Made by a program: the position numbers and the translations under genes. The notes below the pieces were generated by a model. It did not search any database and was not told the origin of the DNA. It saw only the letters and a list, made by a program, of their open reading frames with translations. Shown one piece after another: positions 54,775 to 64,000 of a DNA stretch of 64,000 nt. How positions within the stretch are numbered: position 1 is the first letter of the stretch; each line of letters starts with the position of its first letter. The stretch is from Blasia pusilla (taxonomy: Eukaryota > Marchantiophyta > Marchantiopsida > Blasiales): positions 18,848,001 through 18,912,000 of the forward strand of contig CM114275.1 in assembly GCA_050084515.1 (NCBI GenBank). Direction: 5' to 3'.

Positions 54775-56490
54775 AATCTTGAAAAAGTATGGATCTAATG
54801 TTAGAAAATAGAGTTTTAAAGAGTATTTTATAATACATTTCAATGTTTTCCCTTATCCAACATCAAATTTTCTAAGAACTTGTTGTAAATATTTTTTTTT
54901 AATGAGAAAACCATATGTTAAACATTTTGTATGTTGGAAATCAAGAAGAAGATGTCTTACATTAATAACACATATTGCAACAAACACTGTACCTTTAGTT
55001 CCATGACTACTTTTAAGTCCCTTGGAATATCATAGGAAGGTTTATTTCCTCTTATATGACAAGTATTCAATATTATTGCGGTGACCCATGGGATAGGTAA
55101 CTAGTTGAGCACTATGCTTGTAGAATCAAATAGTTAGCATGCTCGTGCTTGCGCATGATTTTTAATACTTTTACATTTTTATTTAAAAATTTTAATATAG
55201 TTTCCACTTTCTTAAATCTTGAAGGATTAATAATATTCCACTTTTCTAAATGACTCCACTCCTCCATTAAAATTTAAATAATACCTCACTCCCTTAAATA
55301 ATTACAACCGTCCATAAAAGTTTAAATAATATCCATTCCTCCCCCCTCCACTCCTCCCACCAAAATAATACACATTAAATTAAATAATTAGTTAATCTTA
55401 ATTAATGAAATGAGTTCCCTCTTCCATTCGAATTCATTTTCTCTTCCCGAAATATCCAGTGTGAATTAAGGGATAACATTTTTCAATCTTGTTACTATTT
55501 TTTCTTATTAGCTCACTATTTTATCTTATGGTGCATATAGGGTCATCAATTATAATATAGATTATATATTTGAATTCAAAAATAATTCAAAATAAGGTTC
55601 TCGTATTCACCGTTCTAAAATGGATAAAATTGGGAAAAAATCATCCAATTTTGTCTCAGGTTGAGATTCCATATCTTATGCAAATTTTGGTGGTAATACA
55701 AAAGGAGACAAAGTTTCTTATTTGTTCTCTACTTATTAACATGCATTCAAATTCACTTATGGAATTATTTTGAATATCAAGAATAAAATAAAATGAAGAT
55801 GTGTGGCTCTCGGATGAATGTTGATCACACATCATTAAAACCCTCCATTATGCACCTTGCACGATCATTTATATCATGTGTAATCTCTTGTACGTTGCAT
55901 GTAATGTAATGTTGTCACTATCATGTGGTTCTTGTGATGTTAGGCCTTCGTGTATCATCTTTTCAAACTAAGTAGCCCACTCCATAAAGAGACACCTTGA
56001 GCTTCCTAATAAAAGCTTGGGTCAACAAGAAATGGAGGGCTCTTAAGGAAAATTATGGCGTAGATGTGAGCAAGGTTCAATAAAAATTGGCCTCTTCGAG
56101 AAAATTTTGATAGAAACTTGAAAAATGTAATCAAATTTTAGATGAAAAAGTTGGATTCAAACTTATATTTTATTAGAGAAAGATATATGGGAAAACCCCC
56201 ATAATGGAAAAAAGAAAAAGAAAAAGAAATGAAAACCCTGTTATTGAGGGGTTACAAAAATCTAATCAATCAGTAAAATTGGCTTTGAACAAAAGGAACC
56301 CTTCTATGTGAGATCTTAGCATCTAAGGGCCCCATCCCATGGAGCATCAAGGCTTCGCGACGGCTCCATGAAAGGAGTTTGGACGATGGATAACCAATGA
56401 ATACGGATTGCATTACCCCGAAAATCTCTAACAAACATGAAAATTCCCACAAGTTTAGCCTCACAAGTTAAGGAGCACAAAATCTCTTTC
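54775..56490. other. Geneless AT-rich DNA
   Basis: No gene, RNA or transposon recognised. Confidence 0.55.
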
Positions 56491-58050
56491 CATTTTGCAA
56501 GCTCCCAAGATGGGAAACTCTTGTCACCTCCTTAGGTGCCAAGTCGACGATCTCACGAGGATTGTGGCGGATCCTACGCGGGAGGCAGTGCGAGTCCAAG
56601 TGGTGGCACAAGGGAGATTGCTACAAGGAGCGGCGGCGGCGATCAAGAAGACCTTCTTACTCCTCGGGGCCGATTTTGGCCCTTGGGGTTTTTTTGGCTC
56701 TCTATGCCTCCTCGTTGTTTGTATCCTATTTTCTACTTATATGTATATTATTTCTTAGGTGCCAATACTAGTTGCCCATGGGAGAAGCCCCTAATTCACC
56801 CTAAATCCAAGCCCAACCAAAGTACATTTTGTCCATTCCTTCACCAAATGATTGGCTCCAATCACAACACAAAAAGCTCAACCCTCGCCTTTCCTTCAAC
56901 ACGGAGCAGATGCATGCACCCAACACATAAACTCCCACAACCCATTAGTGTCCAGACCAACCAACCCCACGCAGGCAGCTGGCGACACCTAAACCCTAAG
57001 CCCCAGATTCGAGCATCTACTATAGTCCCCCCCGGTATCTGGGGTGCTGGACCCAACATGGTCCTGCCCTCACGTGGGATCTCCGTACAGAAGAACAGTG
57101 GTTGCTTTGGAAAGCAGGTGGATCTTCCCTCGGACCCCTGGTCTCGCGCTCTCTCTCCTCTGGAAGTTATGAACCCTAAAAGTTCGAACTTTACTGAAAC
57201 GTGGACGCGGCGCGGAGATTGAGAGAGAGGGGGACGTAGGAGGACGTAGAATGGGTACGAGGCTGAAACGACAAAATTCGAAGAGAGGAGGACCAGTTGA
57301 GCGACACCTGCCAAGGATGCTCTGTAGAAGTAGCGGCGCGTATCGTTTCCCGCTACGTGCGCCAATCCTGTGGCAGAAGGGCATCCCGCGGGCCCCACAG
57401 GAAGGTTGGATATGAAGGCGGAAAGGTCGTTTTGGTCTTCCTGCCGGATGAAGACGACGTTGTCAGAAACATGTCAGAGATGAGTCCGACAGATTCCACG
57501 GGGATCCCCCAACGTGGAGGGTCCTACCGTCCTACATGACGACGGGAAGTAACGCATTCTGAGCGATCGCAGGGGGAGAAATGGATAATAAAGATAGAAA
57601 TAATTAAAAAAATATCCGTATTTTAAAAACATTTAGAGATATGAAATGCACAGTCACGTGAGGAGAGTCGGAGACTCCAAGAGGCCTCTATCTCTAGAGC
57701 TACTGACTTTAAATTGATGAAGACTTCAAGAATATAAAATAAATAAATGAGTAAACGAGAATTATAATATTTAAAAGTGATTCAAATCGTCGTATACTAA
57801 CTATGATATGATATGACGAGTGACGTGTAATGCAATAGAACGCCGCGCTGGATTTGCCCACGCACTCACCGAGTCAGGAAACTGCGACGCGGAGAACTGC
57901 GCCGCAGAATCTTTGCAGTCGCGGTTGGAGGCAGTTTTTGGTCGTTCGTTGCTATCCGGACGCACCACCGGCCGGGATATCACGTACACCAATGCCGTAG
58001 TGCCGCGTGTGGAGGGATTGGACAGCGCAAAGCCGGTGTAAGAATGAAAC
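56491..58050. other. GC-richer island with small unassigned frames
   Basis: Plus frame 56495-56758 (87 codons) ends in a strongly hydrophobic stretch (GFFGSLCLLVVCILFSTYMY) like a C-terminal membrane anchor. Plus frames 57297-57539 and 57820-58041 have ordinary composition but no recognised family. Any of these could be chance frames in GC-rich sequence. I do not annotate them as genes. Confidence 0.3.
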
Positions 58051-58970
58051 TTAAATATATAATTTAATAAAAAAATAGATGCGCAGCGGAAAACAAAACT
58101 TGCAAAATGGGGATAACGGGGGTGGGTGAAAGGGGAGTAAATTGTTTCACTGATGTTATTTACATTATTATTTGTATAAGTTTCTTTGATGTTTAAATTT
58201 TACAAGTGTGTCATCTTTTACCTTCTCCTATGTGTGGCCCAAATTCCCTTCTCTCATTGTGTATTCCCCTCCCTTCAACTTCATTTTTCCCCTTAAAATA
58301 TGTACTATTTGTTAGGAATGTTTATGAAATGGTGACAACTTGAAAATTAAATACGTTTATTGAATTTAGGAATTTATGACATTTGGCATCATTTTTTTTG
58401 TGGGCGCGCGTATATTACATATTTATATTTATATTAAAGTGCAGGAATGTGCATCACATGATATATGTAATATATAAGAAGTTCACATTGCGACTTTTGA
58501 ATTTTTGGGTTTGTAACTTTGGAACCATTTTCATGTCAAATTTGTTTCATTAAAAGTACTTAATCACGGCTCTCTCTCTCTCTCTAACTCTCTCTCATTA
58601 TATATAAAATTTCCATGCCCAAAAATGATTTCATCACAAATAGTCACTTATAGTTTTTTACTCATGCCACTATTTATCACTTCCATCCCTCCAATGAATG
58701 GTATGGATCCAAAATTGTTAGTTTTTATGTGCCCATAAACACACTTACATAAAAAGGCTCCAAAAGTACAGGTATCCGCTTTAAGAGTTTCCTGTTCAAT
58801 GATGTGTTATACCGGATTGGATTCTTCTATAATGGCAAAAGGACCAAACATGAACAAAAGTTTTACTTTTGAAAATTGGATGACCCCAATTGTATCTCTT
58901 AGTAATTTTGATGTTTGGGAATAAATATAGTTGGAAATTTTAGAGAGTAAATGGAATATAGTAGGGTTTT
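58051..58970. other. Geneless AT-rich DNA
   Basis: Nothing recognised apart from a short (CT)n at about 58570-58600. Confidence 0.5.
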
Positions 58971-59516
58971 TGTGTAAATACACATTGCTACACAATATAC
59001 AATGTTGTCACCATTTACACACACATAAGAAAAAATATCATCTTTCTCATGACATCTACACATATAGACGACCATGTACCAAAATATCTCAAATAAGATC
59101 TCTCTCTCTCTCTCTCTCTCCTTGAGTTAGTTACAAGAGAAGGAGGATCATTGTTTCACCGTCTCATTAGAGGAGGGTCACGAAAGCTAGAATGAGCTCT
59201 CAACCTCCATTCTCCTTGGATATACCCCTCTCTTCTCCCCAAGCCCTCTCCTCGATGGCATGTGAAAAACATATCACCTCCTTAATTCTTGCAATAGTGA
59301 ATCAAGGGTCATCTTATCAAAATAGAAAGTCAACTACATTCATAATAAGATCTTACCAAAAATATTGTGTTCTCCAATATATCTCCAAATGAGCCCAAAA
59401 GATGGGGAAACATGCTATTTCAGATTGCCCTAGTCCTCAACAAGTCATCCTTGATCTCGTCCTCGAACCTCCTTGAAGGCATCCTACGTATACTTGTTGA
59501 AATGTTACAAAAGACA
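58971..59516 (-). mobile_element. Solo terminal unit (A followed by B2) of the A/B subfamily
   Basis: Read on the minus strand, an A-type unit (59516-59096; ACTTTCTATTTTGATAAG, GGGTATATCCAAGGAGA, then a short GA run) is followed at once by a B2-type unit (59095-58971, with ACATTGTATATTGTGTAGC). No B repeat precedes it. This is what recombination between A1 and A2 of an A1-ORFs-B1-A2-B2 element would leave. It is more diverged than the other copies. Confidence 0.7.
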
Positions 59517-60329
59517 TAAGAGGGATTTTAACTTCATAGAAAGCAAAATTTCTAAATAAAATGGAGGGAAAAAAACCGAAATTGAAAACTTGACTAAAAA
59601 TACAAATGAGACCATTATTATATATTGAACAAAATTATTGTCCCTTATATCATCTCTACTATGGGTGGGCATTATAGACTTAACTATTCATGTGAGAGAT
59701 TCATTAATTTCAAAGTGTTTAGTCGAGTTATAGCTATACTTCGCCGTGCTTAGCCACTTTAGCCAATCTCATTGGCCACACTTATATAGTTCCTCATATA
59801 TTGATTCATGACTAAGTTTACTGGTTGTGAATGAATGTCTTTAAGGATGAAAATTTGAAAAACTGAAGGAAGTTAAATGTACATGGTAAAAAACCTAGGG
59901 ACTAAAAAAAAAATATATGAGCCTTGTTATATAGCGGGGGAAACTTCATAGCCATGGGCCAATACATTAGGGCATGTCTTAGGGCCCCCTCCCATATATA
60001 TGCACTTTGAGACCATAATGTGTAGGGACCGTTGTGTGCATGGAACGGTCCCAAAATTGTGCATCGTCAATTGGTTACAAATCCTTGATAAAACTCAAGA
60101 ATATGTATATCTCAAGGTTGCAAAAATGACATCCAATTTTTAGATGTGGAAATTCTTATTGAACTCCATGGTCCTAAGGACGCTATATTTTCAAGGTGTC
60201 CATGACACATCGTAGAGTATGTCCTCTACTTCATCTAGCTTCATCCCAAAGCACTTCCAACCTTGAGATTTGCAATCATAAGACTTAGATTGAGTCATAA
60301 AGAATCAACCGATTGCGGCTTTTGCAGGG
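59517..60329. other. Geneless spacer
   Basis: Nothing recognised. Confidence 0.5.
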
Positions 60330-61150
60330 AGCAAAGAAGCTGCCAAGGGCTAATCACGTCGAGTGTACCCAAATGCGTATTATCTTCATAGGAAGCCTCT
60401 TCCCCAATCCTTGACCAACCTTCCCAAGTTGCTCGCCTAACTAGAGCATATCGGTTAATACCTCAAGGTGCATCCCCTAGCTCAAACTTGAAACATGGCG
60501 AAACATATAGCATGCATGACAATTAGCTCTTGGTTCAAGGGCTTGAGTGGGTAGAGAGGAGAGTGTCTCTCCCACTCCCCCTCTATAGGTACTTCTAGGG
60601 TTCTCGGAGGGTACCCTACCTTCCACGTTGTCCCCTTTAGCCCCTTTCCTCTCACCCTTGACAAATTGTACCAATTTTCATCCCACGAATTTTAATCAAT
60701 TAGAAATGGCAAACCATGTTTGGCCCTCAATCCAAATATAGTTTGCTACCCGAGGACCAACATTTGACTAATTATCTATCGACATGACTTGGCGAAGTCT
60801 TCTTTCAGCTGATACAACTCTTGGATCTCGTCTCGACTCTTCAGGTGCATCTTGGAGCTTGGACCTGTGTTTCATGTGTCTCATGGCTAGCGCCTATCTT
60901 GACTCCCCATTTGGTGTCTTATGGTTGTCTTGTTGCCTTTGCTTTTCGTGACTAGTCTCGTGGTGCCTCGCTTGTCTTAACTACTCACGTGTTCCTTACT
61001 TCTCACCCTTGACTCGACGCTTGACTTCAAGGTCTCAAATCTTGCGTGTCTTGCCTTTGTCCCCTTGAGTACCTTTACCCCTTTCTCATCTGAGGCTAGC
61101 CACAAAACACATGCGCGTCTCATGTAGCATTAGTTCAGTGGTTGATTCGA
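60330..61150 (-). mobile_element. Second copy of the LTR-like repeat of 42975-43690, opposite strand
   Basis: See the entry at 42975. The two copies face each other 17 kb apart, with element C between them, so they are separate insertions rather than a pair of LTRs of one element. Confidence 0.65.
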
Positions 61151-62009
61151 CCGCCATTCCTAGTCTTGCGACTAGCTAGTCTAGGTTTCGACTTTGATGG
61201 ATCGCACCGATGTCTTTCCTTCTTGGACCTGCGATCAGGACTCGCTTCTTAGGTCCCCGCTAGCTTGGGCGCCATAGATGTAGCTATTTGTAATGCAACA
61301 TGCCTCACCAATCCTCATCTAATGGGATTAGAAATGACTTAAGAGAGCAAGAGCGATGTCAACAAAACCAAAGTATGATCCTATCGGGGTTTGGCCTTGG
61401 CACTAGAGTCTCCTACTTGATAGTTAAGGAAACACTGAAATACTTTGGCTCGCATTCATCCAAAACCCATGATTAAAGTAACTTGACTATAGTTAGCTGC
61501 AAATATGGGAGGCGGCCTTTAACTGTGGACCCTAAAAGAATTGGTGTCAAGTGACCGCGCTCCAAAAGTGTAGCGGTTTATAACAGCTTCTACTAGTTCT
61601 CGTTGTTTTTCATGGCCATATGGACTATCCATGTTTATTATTACAGCCTCTACAAGTTCTCTTTGTTTCATAACCCCTCCCTCCCGTCAGAAGAGGTAAA
61701 CAATTTAGCTTCTTCTCCTTGTGACACATATCATAAACATTTAAATTTATTTTACTCCAATAGCCTAGCGTTAATTAGGCGTCTCACTTGGCCGTAAAAA
61801 AATTACTGCTCATACCCTACGTTTCTGAGACGCCCATTAAACCTTTTTTCTCCACCCGTATCCACCATGTTAATTAAGCCTTTCTTCTCCGGGCCGCCCA
61901 GTGGTTTCCGTCCTATACAAAGAGCCGGCTTTCAAGAGATTTGTGTTGGATAAATCGCGAAGGGCGATATAATGGCGGGCTGCATTACAAGAATCGCGTC
62001 CGCAGCTTC
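61151..62009. other. Geneless spacer
   Basis: No gene recognised. GC content rises sharply from about 61930. Confidence 0.5.
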
Positions 62010-62430
62010 AGAGAGCGAACGAAATGGGAAGAGGGATGGCGGGAATTGCAAGCTTTCGAGCTTCGCGTCGGCGGAAATCGCCGAATGGCCTTCTTCGGCG
62101 GAGGATGTGGAGTGAAATCGATTGCGCTGCTGACTCCATGGACACAGTTTCTTTCAAGACGATGGCAGTGCGCGCGTTGGTGACGTGATCCTGATTTTTC
62201 CATGGCACGAAACACAATTACAGAGACACCGCGCGGCTTCACACAGAACGAACGAACAGAGGAAGATCAGGCAAGGGATGGCAGAATTGCCAGCTTCGCG
62301 TTAGCGGGAATGGCAGAGTGCGATCGCCGAATGGCCGTCTTCGGCGGAGGATGTGAAGTGAAATCGATTGCGCCGCTGATTCCAAGGACTCATCCTCGCT
62401 CAAGACGGTGGAAGTGCGCGGGTTGGCACT
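62010..62430. repeat. GC-rich tandem duplication, two diverged units of about 240 bp
   Basis: Unit 1 (about 62018-62190) and unit 2 (about 62255-62430) share GGATGGC..GAATTGC, CGCCGAATGGCC and CTTCGGCGGAGGATGTG, then GTGAAATCGATTGCGC and CTCAAGACGGTGGAAGTGCGCG-like blocks. Possibly part of a 5' exon or promoter of a gene to the right; no protein family recognised. Confidence 0.7.
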
Positions 62431-63400
62431 CCACGTGCGCGCGCACATGGTGATTGCGAATATCTGGTGGAACGAAGGTAAGCGCGTGGTTCGTTAGAAC
62501 TGTACCGCATCATCCAGAAGTGAACAGCCACACCGGAATCGCGGTGCGCTGGAAGCGCGGATCGCGAGCGAGAGGCCAGTTCATGGCAGCGAGGCTTCGT
62601 GACACATGCGTTTCCTGCGCTCTTCGAGAATGAGATTGAACGCGACTTCAGTAGTTGCAGTCTCTTGTGAATTAAAGTCGCAACGGTGAACGCACGGCAT
62701 CGTCGAGAAAAGGATCCGTAGTTAGTTTCCAGGGACGCTCTCTGATTGTCTGGTGCAGCAGGTTCTTGCACTTCACTAAGGCTGTTGTTGTTCCAGCTTT
62801 TCGGTAGACAAGAAACCTTCTCGGACAGGACGAGGTCGTCCATGACGTGAAGACAAGATTGCGCAACCGGAATGGAAGTTGGAAGGAGTTGGCATTGGTC
62901 CTTTGCTTGCGGCAGACGGCTGCGCTGGCTTTTCTTCTGGTCTGTGCAGCACGATCACATCTACGAGGCCTGAGAGGCGAAGAATTCGCCATTCGTGGAC
63001 AGTATCAGCAAGCTTTCAGGTTGTGTCCGGACGATTTGTAGGGCCGGGGACCACAATCTCAAGTACAAGCCCCCCCCCACATTGAGTTCGTGTCCGGAAG
63101 ATTGCGGGTAATCCTACAGTCACACGCTACAAGGCCCGAGAGAAGACCGATTCGAGATGTTTGGACGCATCCGGAAGGCGCAAGATCGGCAAGTACAACA
63201 GCAACAACGGGTTACAAGGCTCGGGAGGAGGTCGATTCGGAATCTGCGGAAGCATCCCGGAGACTTGAAGATCTGCCGGTACAGCAACGACAGGCTACAT
63301 GGCCTCATACGCGATCACTTCAGGATCTGCTGACGAAATCGGCCCACCGGAACTTCCATCACGGTCACAAGACAGCATGTTAAAAAACAGCATTAGGATC
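62431..63400. repeat. GC-rich region with degenerate tandem units around 62950-63310
   Basis: Units share ctacaaggcccgagag, gattcg(a/g)gat and a tail agcaacaacg: starts near 62958, 63125, 63206 and 63290. The plus frame 63090-63383 crosses three units. No family recognised. Confidence 0.5.
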
Positions 63401-64000
63401 GTAGAACACTATCCCAGTCAATTGTAGCTTCGCTCATACCCTTCGGTTTCGGATCACATTACAGTACAGGTCGTATAAAGCAAGGCCAGCGATGAACGAT
63501 CGAGCATCCCTAATTCATATTAAAAGTAGTGAAATCTTGAGTCAGCTTAGTAATAAAGGTAAGATTCAAAGTTTCATCCTCCCGGATTTAATCCGATCCG
63601 CGAGTCGATTAGGCCTCTATCTGCGAATTAGACCTCAATCGTCTTCTTGAGGCCTAGTTGATTGACACTATTCTATCATTTCTACCGAGCGCGGTCGGAG
63701 ACAAGTGCAGACTTGTGAAAAGTGGTCACATGGCGCGGAGGAAAGGACCATATGCTCACACCTGACTCGGGGACGCCCTCACCACAATTCTCACGGGCGA
63801 GAGTGGGTTTGGATATCTGTTTCGCAGAGTAAAAACTGCGTTTCAACTGCAGAATCCAGGTTCCTCCTTCCTGTTCTCAAGGAAGCGCCTCTGACGACCG
63901 AGAGAAAGGAACGGTCCTCATTCCTCACGGATATTATTCATATCGGGAGTAAGAGCGACTCTCATTCCTCGCAGATGTCTTACGTTCCAATCGGTTTGCA
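63401..64000. other. Right edge, nothing recognised
   Basis: Mixed composition with no clear frame. The short inverted repeat aggcctctatctgcgaattagacctc...gaggccta near 63612-63654 is the only structure I noticed. Confidence 0.4.

Noticed and set aside
57820-58041. 73-codon GC-rich frame as a bacterial-type gene or contamination
   Set aside because: Too short, no family signal, and flanked by ordinary plant-like AT-rich DNA.
42975-61150. The repeats at 42975-43690 and 60330-61150 as the two LTRs of one large element
   Set aside because: They are in opposite orientation; LTRs of one element must be direct repeats.
1-64000. tRNA and rRNA genes
   Set aside because: No cloverleaf with A and B boxes and no rRNA-like block was recognised by eye; a tRNAscan or Infernal run would settle it.

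Overview
This is plant nuclear DNA. It has GT-AG introns, two related genes that each start with a plastid-transit-like exon, CT/GA microsatellites, and debris of nearly every plant transposon order: Ty3/gypsy, Ty1/copia, CACTA, Helitron and a SWIM-domain DNA transposon. Real genes are few and the spacers long. That suggests a large, repeat-rich genome such as a lycophyte, fern or gymnosperm, but the species cannot be fixed from the sequence alone.

Layout. (1) 1-6.2 kb: a minus-strand, multi-exon leucine-rich-repeat (RNI-type) gene that runs off the left edge. (2) 6.7-18.0 kb: retroelement A (minus), carrying a foreign solo LTR in its gag. (3) 20.1-22.3 kb: a decayed CACTA element whose right end sits inside retroelement B (plus, 22.3-24.9 kb, a 3' fragment). 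(4) 25.7-27.9 kb: a SWIM-domain DNA transposon with nine palindromic repeats. (5) 28.1-31.4 kb: two copia LTRs and a decayed Helitron. (6) 33.7-35.3 kb: a truncated, diverged paralogue of the LRR gene. (7) 35.9-44.3 kb: AT-rich, geneless DNA with an inverted repeat pair and a fragment of an unrelated gypsy integrase. (8) 44.35-54.77 kb: retroelement C (plus), the most complete copy. (9) 54.8-64 kb: mostly geneless, with a solo terminal repeat of the A/B family, a second copy of another LTR, and GC-rich local duplications.

The main discovery is the A/B/C retroelement family. Its order is gag (two zinc knuckles) - aspartic protease - cytosine-C5 DNA methyltransferase - Ty3-type reverse transcriptase - RNase H - DDE integrase - C-terminal PHD finger. 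The methyltransferase keeps motifs I, IV (PCQ), VI (ENV), VIII, IX and X in canonical order, so it is not the permuted DRM type. The PHD finger sits where chromoviruses carry a chromodomain. The ends are also odd: the layout reads A1 - ORFs - B1 - A2 - B2. These split direct repeats are known from PAT/Ngaro-type tyrosine-recombinase retroelements, not from integrase-bearing gypsy elements. The pattern is seen in two sequence-divergent subfamilies, and a solo A-B2 unit fits it. All copies are dead, and many stops in copy C look like C-to-T changes at CpG or CpHpG. A plausible but untested reading is that the element methylates its own DNA and uses the PHD finger to read chromatin.
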